From NCBI GenBank assembly GCA_002441285.1, contig DJVR01000034.1:5922-69921 (forward strand): 64,000 nt of DNA, in the 5' to 3' direction. The position numbers and the translations under genes are program-made. This document shows, one piece after another, positions 35,145-44,660 of the stretch. The stretch comes from Candidatus Atribacteria bacterium UBA6251. GTDB taxonomy: Bacteria > Atribacterota > Phoenicimicrobiia > Phoenicimicrobiales > Phoenicimicrobiaceae. Every line of letters starts with the position of its first letter. Position 1 is the stretch's first letter. A model generated the notes under the pieces. It ran no database searches. It was given only the letters and a program-made list of their open reading frames with translations, and had not been told where the DNA came from.

Positions 35145-35253
35145 AAAGATTACTTATTCTATTTTCTATTTATATTATTCCATATTTTAAAAAATTTTAG
35201 ACTAAAGAAGAATTTTTTTTACAATCTACAATATATGAAAAAAAGAAGAAAAA

Positions 35254-35291
35254 ATCTATACTTAAAATTCTTTTTAATTTTAAGTATAGAT
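35254..35291 (-). terminator. Strong terminator after the duplicated DUF gene pair
   Basis: A perfect 16-bp stem (ATCTATACTTAAAATT and complement) with a 6-nt loop is followed on the minus strand by TTTTTCTTC. It separates the sigma/DUF operon from the pilA leader. Confidence 0.9.
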
Positions 35292-35326
35292 CTTTGAGCT
35301 GTAAATTAAGGATTTAGCCTTTTAAA

Positions 35327-35779
35327 TCAGGTATTTTCATAAACAAAGATTTGAAAATCATCACTGTTAAATCTTTGAAATTTTACACTATTTACCGCAG
35401 GTTTAACTACAAAGACTCTTTCATTATTATCATGAGGGTCAATTGGGTAAGCAAAAAAACCTTTTCTCTCTGGATTAAAACTATGGGTAGAACCATAAAA
35501 ATTTTCGCCATCTTTAAAGATGATGACAATTTTACGTTGAGTAGGAATAGGCTGAGGTTGTCCTTCGAAGGTTCTTACTTTTTGATAATCTTTATTCCCT
35601 TGATAATCTTTAACAAAAAATACTGCTTTTAATTCATTTACATCTACTTCAACTAGTTTATCTCCGTATTCTTCCAAAGGATGAAGGTGAAAAATATCTT
35701 TGTTGGGATTAAAGTCAGTAGACCAACCTTTGATGATGGAGCCATCCTTGTATTTTACTACCATTTTGTTGGGTATCAT
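35327..35779 (-). CDS. Two-repeat protein, DUF6982-like, copy A
   Basis: This 150-residue cytosolic protein has two internal repeats of about 70 residues. Each starts with a strand pair V-V-x-Y-K-D-G (MVVKYKDGSIIKGWSTDFNP and IVIIFKDGENFYGSTHSFNP) and contains F-x-x-x-P-L/I-D/E. A conserved KAVFFVKDYQGNKDYQKVR joins them. I believe this is the DUF6982 family, which has no assigned function. Copy B (35838-36263) is clearly homologous along its whole length. The pair lies behind two sigma factors in one operon. Confidence 0.7.
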   Translation of the reverse strand: MIPNKMVVKYKDGSIIKGWSTDFNPNKDIFHLHPLEEYGDKLVEVDVNELKAVFFVKDYQGNKDYQKVRTFEGQPQPIPTQRKIVIIFKDGENFYGSTHSFNPERKGFFAYPIDPHDNNERVFVVKPAVNSVKFQRFNSDDFQIFVYENT

Positions 35780-35837
35780 CTTAATCTCCTTGTCTCCTCT
35801 CTAGAATAGAAAGGTTAAAATAAATCCTTTCCTGGTC

Positions 35838-36263
35838 TTAAAAATCGTTTTCATTAGTTTTTATTTTTACAATAGCTTTACGAACTACAAAAATGCGTTC
35901 ATTATTATCTTCCGGGTCAAGGGGAAAGACAAAAAATCCATCTTCATATCTTCCAAAATTATAACAGGTGCCATAGATCTCTTCCCCATCTTCAAAAAAA
36001 ATAACTACTTTTTTTTGACTGGGTGTTACCTTGAATCTTTCATCATCAAAGTTTCTTACTTTCTGATAATCTTTATTACCGAAAAAATCTTTAACAAAAA
36101 AGATTGCTTTTAGGGGAGCAAATACGAGATTAAGAGTCTCCTTTGAGCTATATTCCATCAAGGGGTAAAGGGTAAAGAAATGACGTTCCGGACTAAAATC
36201 TTCTACCCAACCTTTAATAATTTCTCCATTTTTATATTTTACTACTACCTTCTTTTTCAACAT
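35838..36263 (-). CDS. Two-repeat protein, DUF6982-like, copy B
   Basis: This 141-residue paralogue of the preceding protein shares KAIFFVKDFFGNKDYQKVRN and the two repeats (VVVKYKNGEIIKGWVEDFSP and KVVIFFEDGEEIYGTCYNFG). It lacks the short C-terminal tail. No catalytic motif, signal peptide or membrane segment is visible. The fold could be a pair of small beta barrels. It follows the sigma-factor gene with a 10-bp gap, so it is part of the same transcript. Confidence 0.7.
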   Translation of the reverse strand: MLKKKVVVKYKNGEIIKGWVEDFSPERHFFTLYPLMEYSSKETLNLVFAPLKAIFFVKDFFGNKDYQKVRNFDDERFKVTPSQKKVVIFFEDGEEIYGTCYNFGRYEDGFFVFPLDPEDNNERIFVVRKAIVKIKTNENDF

Positions 36264-36273
36264 AGCAAATTTC

Positions 36274-36984
36274 CTAAAGCTTAATATTTTTTAATTCCTT
36301 TCTTAAGGACTTAATGGCTTCTTTTTTAATGCGAGAAACCTGCTTCTGAGAAAGATCTAGAGCCTGAGCGGTTTTGGTCTGAGTTAAATCTTTAAGGAAG
36401 ATATAATTAACCACTTTACGCTGGATATCTTTTAATTTGTTTAGAGCCATTTCTAAGGTAATTAAATCTTCTATAGGTAATTTAAAGCTCTGATAATGAT
36501 CATTCTTTATTTTAGAAATAACCGGTAAATCCCGGTAGTCATACATTCTATTTTCCTGGTCAATAGAAACAGTATGCACTGCTTCCCTAGCCTTTAAAAT
36601 CTCTTTTACTCCTTCTTCGGTAAGATTGAATTGAGCAGCAATTTGTTTAAGAGAAGGCATTTGGTTATTTTCTTTTTTGTATTTAAGAATATACTGATCG
36701 ATTTTTTTATTTAATTCCATTACCCAGTGAGGAATTTTTATAGTTTGATGCTTGTCCCGAATATAATGACGAATCTCTCCCGAGATAAGCCAGGAGGCAT
36801 AAGTTTCAAATTTTACCTTCCGGGCTGGATCATAAAGGTTTAAGGCATTAATTAATCCAATATAACCTACCTGCTCTAAATCCTCCAAAGGTTCTCCAGA
36901 ATTGATAAATTTAGCTGCAATACTACGCACTAAAGGTTTATATTTTAAAATTATTTCATCATTTATTTCTTGAGTAGTTGACAT
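36274..36984 (-). CDS. Alternative sigma factor (SigB/SigF/FliA group), copy A
   Basis: The ATG at 36984 gives 236 residues. Region 2 is clear (PLEDLEQVGYIGLINALNLY and KFETYASWLISGEIRHYIRD), region 3 covers KIPHWVMELNKKI to LTEEGVKEIL, and region 4 ends with LTQTKTAQALDLSQKQVSRI, a helix-turn-helix for the -35 box. The size and lack of region 1 place it in group 3. The neighbouring gene encodes a close paralogue. No anti-sigma factor is seen in the window. Its location suggests control of pilus or envelope genes. Confidence 0.88.
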   Translation of the reverse strand: MSTTQEINDEIILKYKPLVRSIAAKFINSGEPLEDLEQVGYIGLINALNLYDPARKVKFETYASWLISGEIRHYIRDKHQTIKIPHWVMELNKKIDQYILKYKKENNQMPSLKQIAAQFNLTEEGVKEILKAREAVHTVSIDQENRMYDYRDLPVISKIKNDHYQSFKLPIEDLITLEMALNKLKDIQRKVVNYIFLKDLTQTKTAQALDLSQKQVSRIKKEAIKSLRKELKNIKL

Positions 36985-37041
36985 TACCACAAACTCATCA
37001 TCCTTTTTTAAATTTACCCTTAAAAAAAGATTTTTTGGGGG

Positions 37042-37737
37042 TTATTCTTTTTCTAATTCTTCCTTTAAATCTTCCAGAGTCCTTTTTTTAATTCGAGAAA
37101 CTTGCCGTTGACTCAAACCCAGTTTCTGCGCTACTTTGGTTTCGGTTAAATCCATTTCAAAAAGATAATAAATTACTTTTTTTTGAATATTTTTTAATTT
37201 TTGCACTGCCATCTGTAAGGTGATAATATCTTCAATAGGCAATCTAAAAGTTTGATAGTTTGTACTTTTGATACTACCAATTTTAGGAAAACTATCAGTT
37301 AATTCCACATTTCCATCTTTTTGGTCTAGAGAAATAGTCTTTGCAAGATTATAAATTTTAAGAATTTCTTTTATTCCTTCTTCCGCAATATTAAATTTTT
37401 TTGATATTTCGCTTAAAGAAGGATCAGTTTTATTTTCTTCTTGATAAAAGAAGATATATTCATTAATTCTTTTATTCAACTTTCTCATCCATTCTGGTAT
37501 TTTTATAGCTGATTTTTTATCTCTTAGATAATGTTGTATTTCACCAGAGATAAGCCAGGAAGCATAAGTCTCAAATTTAACCTTCTTAGCAGGATTATAA
37601 AGATTATAAGCATTAATCAGACCAATATAACCTACCTGTTCTAAATCTTCCAGAGGTTCTCCTGTATATTTAAATTTAGCGGCAATTCTTTTAACCAATG
37701 GTCGGTATTTTTCAATCTGTTTATCATTTATTTTCAC
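37042..37737 (-). CDS. Alternative sigma factor (SigB/SigF/FliA group), copy B
   Basis: This 231-residue paralogue of copy A has nearly identical region 2 (PLEDLEQVGYIGLINAYNLY) and a diverged centre (about 120-170, ISLDQKDGNVELTDSFPKIG). Region 4 is LTETKVAQKLGLSQRQVSRI. Region 4 helices differ at several exposed positions, so promoter preference may differ. It is first in an operon with copy A and the DUF6982-like pair; pilC lies 114 bp upstream. Confidence 0.88.
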   Translation of the reverse strand: MKINDKQIEKYRPLVKRIAAKFKYTGEPLEDLEQVGYIGLINAYNLYNPAKKVKFETYASWLISGEIQHYLRDKKSAIKIPEWMRKLNKRINEYIFFYQEENKTDPSLSEISKKFNIAEEGIKEILKIYNLAKTISLDQKDGNVELTDSFPKIGSIKSTNYQTFRLPIEDIITLQMAVQKLKNIQKKVIYYLFEMDLTETKVAQKLGLSQRQVSRIKKRTLEDLKEELEKE

Positions 37738-37851
37738 CGCTTTTTACACCTTTATATTATCTAATTAATCTCTTTAATTTAAGGCTAGAAAGTTGATATG
37801 TTTTTTTAAAAAGTTTATTGCTTTATCAGTATAAAAAATCTTAACCAACTA

Positions 37852-39063
37852 TTATTTTATTAAATTAACCATATTAAAGATGGGTAAATACATCGCAATA
37901 ATCATTACTCCAACTGTACCGCCAATGACTAACATCATCAAAGGTTCAATAATGGAAGTTAATCTTTCCACACTGCGATCTACTTCTTCGTCATAGAATT
38001 TAGAGACATTGATCAACATTTCTTCTAACTCTCCACTCTCTTCACCTACTAGAATCATCTGGGTAACCATAGGTGGAAATACACCGCTGGCAGCCAAAGG
38101 AGAGGAAATACTCTGACCTTCTTTTATTCTGGTTTTAGCTCCCAATACTGCCTTAGAGATAACCAGATTACCGATAGCATTAGAAGAAACGGTTAAGGCT
38201 TCAATGATAGGAACACCGCTCTTGATTAAGGTACCTAAGATACGGGAAAACCTAGAAATAGCACTTTTACGGTTAATATCCCCTATAATAGGAGCATTTA
38301 ACTTAAATCGATCAAAGTTTTGTCTTCCATTAGGAGTTTTAATATAGGCATATAAGCCAAAACTTAGAGCAATGATTAAACCAAAAAATAAATACCAGAA
38401 TTTTCTAAACAAAATGGTTAGGGTTACAAAAAAATTAGTAAGAGCGGGAAGCTCTCCTCCAAACTGAGCGAATATTCCTACAAATTGTGGCAGGACAAAG
38501 GTAAGCATAAAGATAGCCATCAGAACAGCTGCTCCAATGATAAAGCTAGGATAACTCATTGCGGATCTGATCTTCTGCCTTAGGGCAAATTCTTTTTCCA
38601 TTAAATCTGCAATCTTATTTAAAATTTCATCCAGAACCCCTCCTACCTCACCAGCTTTTATCATACTGATATATAATTCGGAAAATACGTTGGGGTGCTT
38701 AGCCATAGCATCAGCCAAGGTTGAACCACCTTCTACGTCAGTTTTAACTGTGTTGATAATTCTGGACAAGGCTTTATTTTCTACTTGCTCAGTTAATATA
38801 TTTAAAGAATTTACTAAAGTCAAACCAGCATTAACCATAGTAGCAAACTGACGGTAAAAAATAGTTAAATCCCGAAATTTGATCCGATTAAAGAGAGATA
38901 TCTCAACAGATAGAAATGTACTTTTTCTTTTTTCTTGAATGGAAGAAATAAAATAATTCATTTCCCTTAGACGAGAGACTACGGCTGATTTGTTTTCTCC
39001 CTCCATTGTTCCGGTAAAAATTTTACCTGATCTATCTCTAACTTTATACACAAAAGTAGCCAT
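37852..39063 (-). CDS. pilC: Type IV pilus inner-membrane platform protein PilC
   Basis: This 403-residue protein has two T2SSF domains (about 65-190 and 270-395), each with the pattern FYRQFATMVNAGLTLVNSLN / FSRILGTLIKSGVPIIEALT. Three membrane helices follow the usual GspF layout (IIGAAVLMAIFMLTFVLPQF, WYLFFGLIIALSFGLYAYI, LMMLVIGGTVGVMIIAMYLP). It forms the platform through which PilB and PilT drive pilin addition and removal. The gene lies between the GAF-HD gene and the sigma factors. Confidence 0.95.
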   Translation of the reverse strand: MATFVYKVRDRSGKIFTGTMEGENKSAVVSRLREMNYFISSIQEKRKSTFLSVEISLFNRIKFRDLTIFYRQFATMVNAGLTLVNSLNILTEQVENKALSRIINTVKTDVEGGSTLADAMAKHPNVFSELYISMIKAGEVGGVLDEILNKIADLMEKEFALRQKIRSAMSYPSFIIGAAVLMAIFMLTFVLPQFVGIFAQFGGELPALTNFFVTLTILFRKFWYLFFGLIIALSFGLYAYIKTPNGRQNFDRFKLNAPIIGDINRKSAISRFSRILGTLIKSGVPIIEALTVSSNAIGNLVISKAVLGAKTRIKEGQSISSPLAASGVFPPMVTQMILVGEESGELEEMLINVSKFYDEEVDRSVERLTSIIEPLMMLVIGGTVGVMIIAMYLPIFNMVNLIK

Positions 39064-39279
39064 TTAGTACATATTCACCTCGCTTTTCCTTAGTCTCTAG
39101 TAAAGAGTGTCGAGAGAAAATTAAAATAAATAATTTTTTAGATCAATCTGAATGATAATTTCTTGATTAATTTTACTACCATTCTAATAGTTAGTGTATT
39201 TTAATTTTACAGTTATTTTTAAATCTTTGTGTTTCTTTCTTTACTATATACTGAATATGGGTACTCAATATTATATTAT

Positions 39280-40425
39280 TTATACTTTGATAATTTCTTT
39301 TAGAACATTGATTATTTTTGGGTCATATTTTTTCCCGGTAAAAGAGAAAAATCTTTTTAATGCTTCTTTGTCGGGTAAAGAATTTTCTACATAATTATTC
39401 TTGCTATTATTATAAAGTATATTAGTAAAATCTTCAACCACAGCTATAATCCGAGAAGCAAGAGGGATTTCTTCTCCTTTTAGCCCCTTGGGATAACCTG
39501 ATCCGTCATAATTTTCGTGATGATGGAGGATAATGGGTGCTAAATCTTTGAATAAATGTATCTGTTTAAGCATATTTGCTCCAATTATAGGATGCATACT
39601 TATTTCTTTTTGAATTATAGGAGTTAGGTTTTCTCTTGGTCTTGGTTTGAAGCTAAGATCTATTTTATGGTTAGTTTTTAATTTACCAATATTATGTAAA
39701 AGTGCGGCATAATATAAGTTATTATATTCTTTCCCGACTATTCCTAATTTATTACCAACCTGGGTAGCTAATCGTGCTACTTGCATAAAATAGCCTTTGG
39801 GACCAAGAGGGTCACTCTCTATGGCTTGAATCAATATCTCCATAATATTTACAAAATAATTATTTAAATCTCTGATAATATTAGCATTTCTTAAAACGAC
39901 TACAGCTTGATTAGCAAAAGAGGTTAAGGTCTGTTCATCATTTTTATCGAAAAGTTTATTCTCTTTTTTATTGACTACCTCCATTACCCCTAATATTTCT
40001 TTCTCTAATATTAAAGGCACACAAATAATTGATTTAGTTTTAAATTTTGTTTTTTCATCAAATATTTTCTTCCATCGCTTATCTTTGGATACATCATTAA
40101 CTATCAGAGAAATACCATTTTCAGCAACCCATCCAGCAATTCCTTCTCCAACTTTAACTTTATAGCCTCTTATTTCCTTGCTCTTTTTACCTAAACTTGC
40201 TTGAAAAGATAATTCTCTTTTCTCTTGGTCTAACAGCAATATAGAAGCAGCTTCTCCTTCTACGATTATAGTGGCATAATTAATTATCTTGTTTAACAAA
40301 ATATCTAAATCTATAGTATGGGTTAAATCAAAAGTTATTTTATTTAAGGCATCTAATTGTAATAACTTCTTTTTGAGTTCACTAAATTTGTTATCTTCAA
40401 CTATATTATTTTTATCATCAATCAT
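39280..40425 (-). CDS. GAF domain fused to a degenerate HD-GYP domain
   Basis: This 381-residue protein has a GAF domain (about 30-185) and an HD-GYP-like domain (about 205-381). The GAF carries NK at 152-153, F159 and DE at 163-164, matching the NKx(n)Fx3DE motif of cyclic-nucleotide-binding GAFs. In the HD-GYP part the HD pair is His244-Asn245 (LLHNIGKL), and the usual first His before VARLA is absent (GYFMQVARLA). Later motifs remain: HP at 278-279, HHHENYDGSGYP at 301-312 and Asp332. With two metal ligands lost it is probably a poor or inactive cyclic-di-GMP phosphodiesterase and may be a sensor. It lies between pilB and pilC, 22 bp after pilB. Confidence 0.82.
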   Translation of the reverse strand: MIDDKNNIVEDNKFSELKKKLLQLDALNKITFDLTHTIDLDILLNKIINYATIIVEGEAASILLLDQEKRELSFQASLGKKSKEIRGYKVKVGEGIAGWVAENGISLIVNDVSKDKRWKKIFDEKTKFKTKSIICVPLILEKEILGVMEVVNKKENKLFDKNDEQTLTSFANQAVVVLRNANIIRDLNNYFVNIMEILIQAIESDPLGPKGYFMQVARLATQVGNKLGIVGKEYNNLYYAALLHNIGKLKTNHKIDLSFKPRPRENLTPIIQKEISMHPIIGANMLKQIHLFKDLAPIILHHHENYDGSGYPKGLKGEEIPLASRIIAVVEDFTNILYNNSKNNYVENSLPDKEALKRFFSFTGKKYDPKIINVLKEIIKV

Positions 40426-40447
40426 TTTAATTCACCTCAATTAACTT

Positions 40448-42169
40448 TTAGGAGGTAACTACTCTTAAAACTTCGCTTATGGTAGTAATCCCTGCACAAA
40501 CTTTTTTTATACCATCCTCCTTTAAGGTACACATACCTTCTTCAAGTGCAACTTCCTTAAGTTTTTTATTGTTTACGTTCTTAGTAATCAATTCTCTTAT
40601 AGTGTCAGTGATAATCATTAACTCGAAGAGGGCAATTCTACCCTTATATCCTGTGTGCTTACAATTAGAACACCCTTCACCTTGGTATAAAGTTATCTCC
40701 GAACTTCTTATCTCATAGTCATTCATTATTTCTTGTATTTCGGGAGTTACTTCTAATACTTTTTTACATTGGGGGCAGATTCTTCTTACCAATCTTTGCG
40801 CAATAATACCAATTACTGAAGAAGAGATTAGAAATGGTTCAATTCCCATATCGATTAATCTTATCACTGAACCGGGAGCATCGTTAGTATGTAGAGTACT
40901 TAGCACTAAATGCCCGGTAAGTGCTGCCTGGACTGCAATTTCGGCAGTTTCTTTATCTCTAATCTCTCCTACTAGCATAATATCAGGGTCCTGACGCAAA
41001 AAACTTCTTAAACCTGCCGCAAAAGTAAGTCCTATTTTTGGTTTAGCTTGAATCTGACTAATTCCCTTTAATCTATATTCTACTGGGTCTTCAATAGTCA
41101 TAATCTTTTTTTCACTGGAATTCAATAAATTTAAAGCGGTATATAGGGTAGTAGATTTTCCACTTCCAGTAGGACCAGTAACCAGAATAATACCATTTGG
41201 CTTACTAATTAAAGAAACAAATTTGGGAAGAATATCTTTGGACAAACCTAAAGAGTCTAAGTCTAATAAAATGCTCGCTGGATCTAAGATTCTTAATACT
41301 ACACTCTCTCCATTTACAGTAGGGATAGTAGAAACTCTAATATTTATATTTCTTCCCCCCACTTTAACTTGAATTCTACCATCTTGCGGTAATCTTCTTT
41401 CGGCAATATCTAAATCAGACATTATTTTTATTCTAGAAATAACAGCTAAATGTAAATTTTTGGGTAGGGTCATTACATCGATTAATATCCCATCAATGCG
41501 ATAACGCACTCTAAGGCTTTCTTCTCCAAATAATTCTATATGAATATCACTGGCTTTCTCTTTAACTGCTCTCAAAATAATCAGATTAACCAGGGCAATT
41601 ACTGGCGCTTCTTCGCTTTTACTTACTTCCGCAATATCACTAATTTCTTTTTCATCTTCTTTTAAAACGGTAACTTGCATATTTTCCAGTTTACCAATTA
41701 CCTGATCCCATTCTTCCGTAATTCCATATACTTCATCTAAAGCTCGATTAATATCTTCACCAAAAGCTAATACCGAATCAATATCATATCCTAATCTAAT
41801 TTTTAATTCATCATGCGCAAAAACATCTAAAGGGTTTGCCATAGCTACCAGTAATCTGTCTCTCTCTTTATCAATAGCAATAAGCTGATGTCTTCTAGAC
41901 ATCTCTTCAGGAATTAAGACTACTATGGTAGGATCAATATTTATTTCATTTAAATTTACGTATTTTACCCCAATTTCATCAGCTAAAGCAAGCATCATTT
42001 CGTCTTTTTTAAGTATACCCAAATCAATAATTACCTTTTGTAATTCATTACCACTATTTTTTTGAATTTTAATAATTCTATCTAATTGCTCATCATTGAT
42101 TAAATTTCTCTTATATAAGATATCTAACAGGAAATTGCCCGTGATACTTTTACTTATGTTTTTTTTCAT
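40448..42169 (-). CDS. pilB: Type IV pilus extension ATPase PilB
   Basis: ATG 42169 with AGGAGAGG upstream gives 573 residues. The N-terminal domains (about 10-160) are MshEN-like but weakly conserved. The ATPase has RLPQDGRI, Walker A GPTGSGKSTTLY, Asp box, Walker B DPDIMLVGEIRD and His box LVLSTLHTNDA. A zinc site is formed by CPQC and CSNCKHTGYKGR. PilB powers pilin polymerisation. It is next to pilC and so is the main extension ATPase; a second PilB is at 48.9-50.6 kb. Confidence 0.93.
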   Translation of the reverse strand: MKKNISKSITGNFLLDILYKRNLINDEQLDRIIKIQKNSGNELQKVIIDLGILKKDEMMLALADEIGVKYVNLNEINIDPTIVVLIPEEMSRRHQLIAIDKERDRLLVAMANPLDVFAHDELKIRLGYDIDSVLAFGEDINRALDEVYGITEEWDQVIGKLENMQVTVLKEDEKEISDIAEVSKSEEAPVIALVNLIILRAVKEKASDIHIELFGEESLRVRYRIDGILIDVMTLPKNLHLAVISRIKIMSDLDIAERRLPQDGRIQVKVGGRNINIRVSTIPTVNGESVVLRILDPASILLDLDSLGLSKDILPKFVSLISKPNGIILVTGPTGSGKSTTLYTALNLLNSSEKKIMTIEDPVEYRLKGISQIQAKPKIGLTFAAGLRSFLRQDPDIMLVGEIRDKETAEIAVQAALTGHLVLSTLHTNDAPGSVIRLIDMGIEPFLISSSVIGIIAQRLVRRICPQCKKVLEVTPEIQEIMNDYEIRSSEITLYQGEGCSNCKHTGYKGRIALFELMIITDTIRELITKNVNNKKLKEVALEEGMCTLKEDGIKKVCAGITTISEVLRVVTS

Positions 42170-42203
42170 TCTTCCTCTCCTAATGAATGCAAAGTGCAAT
42201 ATT

Positions 42204-42965
42204 TTATCTCATTTTTAAAACTAATCCGATAAAAATAGCCAGTGAAGTATTAATAATTCTTTTTAAATTATATACCTTTTCTATCTTTTCTGCACTTATT
42301 TGGTAATAAATAAAGTTAGCTATTATAAAACCTATAAAAATAATGGCTATATATTTATCATCTAAATATTGAGTTGAGATAGTTAATAATAAACGATAAG
42401 ATTTATCGATGGTCTGATTTTCTGGTATTTTAATCTTTATTTTTTTGGGTACTAATGATGTAAGAGATTTATCTGTAATATCTTCTTTTTCTTTAATATG
42501 CAAAAGTAAAATAGGAATAAAAAATACTGAAATAATATATCCGCTTAAATTGATAATAAATATATCATTATTATAAAATTCTATTAAATAATTTAAAAAA
42601 GTACTATTAAAGTTATAATTTAAAAAATAATTTTTATTAAAAATAATACTCAGGATAAAAATTATTCCCAGATGCAAGATTTGATCAAATAAAAAAATTC
42701 CTATTGTCAGATTATTATCTTTTTTTGAATGTTCTAATTTTACTTTATCAATAATAGTATGGGAAATAAAAATAATCATAAGAAGCAAAATATAGGAAAA
42801 TTCTTCTAAATAGGGAAAGGTTAAGAGAACAGAAAAGATTAATACTATCAGACTATGCAGTAAAACTCCCCATTCAGTATTCATTTTTATATTGAATATT
42901 TGCTTGGTTTGTAAAGGAAAATCAGCAATTATATGCGCCAATAACAATCTATAAAATAGTGACAT
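42204..42965 (-). CDS. DUF3307 integral membrane protein
   Basis: This 253-residue protein starts FYRLLLAHIIADFPLQTKQI, the DUF3307 signature (HxxADFxLQ), followed by another conserved HSLIVLIF and SHTIIDKVKL. Six or more hydrophobic segments are visible. Family function is unknown. The stop lies close to the pilB start, but the link to pili is not established. The 298 bp upstream contain no recognisable feature. Confidence 0.8.
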   Translation of the reverse strand: MSLFYRLLLAHIIADFPLQTKQIFNIKMNTEWGVLLHSLIVLIFSVLLTFPYLEEFSYILLLMIIFISHTIIDKVKLEHSKKDNNLTIGIFLFDQILHLGIIFILSIIFNKNYFLNYNFNSTFLNYLIEFYNNDIFIINLSGYIISVFFIPILLLHIKEKEDITDKSLTSLVPKKIKIKIPENQTIDKSYRLLLTISTQYLDDKYIAIIFIGFIIANFIYYQISAEKIEKVYNLKRIINTSLAIFIGLVLKMR

Positions 42966-43263
42966 TTGGCAAATTCTCCAAATTCAACAATTCTATGGCT
43001 TTCTATATTGTTACTTATAGTAAGGGAAGTTTAGTAATATAAACATATTTAGTTAAATCCACTGGTAATTGGGAATAAATTTTTATTAATTTGATATTAA
43101 TCTATTACAGCTAGGTTAGAAAATAAATTTAGAATTTTAATAAAATATTATTTTGTTTACTCCTCCCTTCCCTAACTAACTGGTTTACAAATTATCTGTG
43201 TACTTCTAAAGTAAGGTGTGAAGTGTATATTTTTAAAAATTGTTAATGTGATTAACCTAAAAT

Positions 43264-43797
43264 TCATTTAGGCCAGTCACCGTTTTCCAGATTAATTAAA
43301 TTTCTTTTCAACCAGTAAGAAAGAATAATTCTTTCAAAATTACGCTTAAAAAATGTTCCTATCGAATCTCTATTGATGATAGGTTTAACTAAAATAGTGG
43401 TAAGTTTTAACCTGTTTCCTCCCCAGATATCGGTAAAAATCTGATCACCGATTACTACGGTCTCTTTTTTTTCTGTTTTTAATATTTTTAGACCATTTAA
43501 AAAAGGTGTATTACAAGGTTTAAAAAATTTTGAATAGTAAGGAATATTCAAAAATTTGGCAAATTTCTCGACTCTTTTTGATTTGGTATTAGAAACTATG
43601 CAAAGCTTAAATTCTAATTTTTTCGCTTCATTAACCCAATTAATAACCTTCTGGTCTATTTTATTACCTCCCCAAGCCACCAAAGTATTATCTAAATCAA
43701 TAATAATGCCTTTTATTCTCTGCTTTTCTTTTAACTTTTTTAAATCTATATTATAAATTGAATTGACATAAACCTTCGGTTTGAATATTTCAAACAA
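43264..43797 (-). CDS. YqeG family HAD-IIIA phosphatase
   Basis: This 177-residue protein has HAD motif I GIIIDLDNTLVAWGG, motif II-like CIVSNT, a Lys in YSKFFKPCNTPF and motif III VVIGDQIFTDIWGGNRL. The pattern matches bacterial YqeG and yeast Gep4-type phosphatases; Gep4 acts on phosphatidylglycerol phosphate. The substrate here is not proven. It stands alone, with 240 bp of AT-rich sequence downstream in which I see nothing. Confidence 0.85.
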   Translation of the reverse strand: MFEIFKPKVYVNSIYNIDLKKLKEKQRIKGIIIDLDNTLVAWGGNKIDQKVINWVNEAKKLEFKLCIVSNTKSKRVEKFAKFLNIPYYSKFFKPCNTPFLNGLKILKTEKKETVVIGDQIFTDIWGGNRLKLTTILVKPIINRDSIGTFFKRNFERIILSYWLKRNLINLENGDWPK

Positions 43798-44037
43798 TTC
43801 TTTATCCTCTTTTTAGATTTTTATAAATAGTAGCTTGTTTTTAGAAAACGTTTTCTAATCTCCTAATAAATAGATTATATTATTTTTGAAAAATTACTTC
43901 TCACTTTTTTAGTTCGCTATGGCCTTATAAAAATAAAGGGATGCAGTATTATTAAATTATTGCACCATTAAATTTGTAAGGAATTTTGACTATTAGTAAA
44001 AGATCATTTGCTGACTTCTAATGATTAGGTGCTAAAA

Positions 44038-44649
44038 CTAGGCGATAGATTTTATTTTGCTTACAATTATATCAATAGCAACGTCATTTAATCCACCCTG
44101 AGGTATAATAATATCTGCATAGCGTTTAGAGGGTTCTACAAATTGTAAAAACATTGGCTTTACTATATTTAAATATTGGTTAATTACAGATTCCATAGTT
44201 CGCCCTCTTTCTTTGGTGTCTCTTAATAATCTCCGAATAAACCGTTCGTCCTCATCTGCATCTACAAAAATTTTTATATCAAGAAGTTCCCTAATTCTCT
44301 CTTCTTCCAGAACCATTATACCTTCCAGGATAATAATATCCTTTGGGATTACCTTCTCTACTTCCTTTTTTCTTGTATAATCAGTAAAAGAATAGATGGG
44401 TTTTTCAATCTCTTCTTTTTTAATTAGTTTTTTTAGATGGGCTATTAGTAGGTCATTATCAAAAGCAGAAGGATGATCAAAATTAACTTTCTTTCTTTCT
44501 TCCAGAGGAATATGGCTTAAATCTTTATAATAAGCATCTTGTTCTAAAACTAAAACATTCTTTCCTTTCAAACTTTCATATATTCGATAAGCAACAGTAG
44601 TCTTTCCTGAACCAGTTCCCCCGGCAATTCCAATTATTAATGTTTTCAT
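44038..44649 (-). CDS. udk: Uridine kinase
   Basis: The start at ATG 44649 gives 203 residues, [20 protein letters not shown]. It is supported by TAGGAGGGAAT upstream. A longer open frame of 11 more codons would be read out of a palindromic element and is rejected. Walker [10 protein letters not shown] is followed by [18 protein letters not shown], and [14 protein letters not shown], all Udk signatures. It phosphorylates uridine and cytidine in pyrimidine salvage. Confidence 0.93.
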   Translation of the reverse strand: MKTLIIGIAGGTGSGKTTVAYRIYESLKGKNVLVLEQDAYYKDLSHIPLEERKKVNFDHPSAFDNDLLIAHLKKLIKKEEIEKPIYSFTDYTRKKEVEKVIPKDIIILEGIMVLEEERIRELLDIKIFVDADEDERFIRRLLRDTKERGRTMESVINQYLNIVKPMFLQFVEPSKRYADIIIPQGGLNDVAIDIIVSKIKSIA

Positions 44650-44660
44650 ATTCCCTCCTA

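Noticed and set aside
42966..43263. Hidden gene or RNA in the 298-bp gap before DUF3307
   Set aside because: No open frame with a ribosome binding site and no conserved RNA motif was found; it is AT-rich sequence only.
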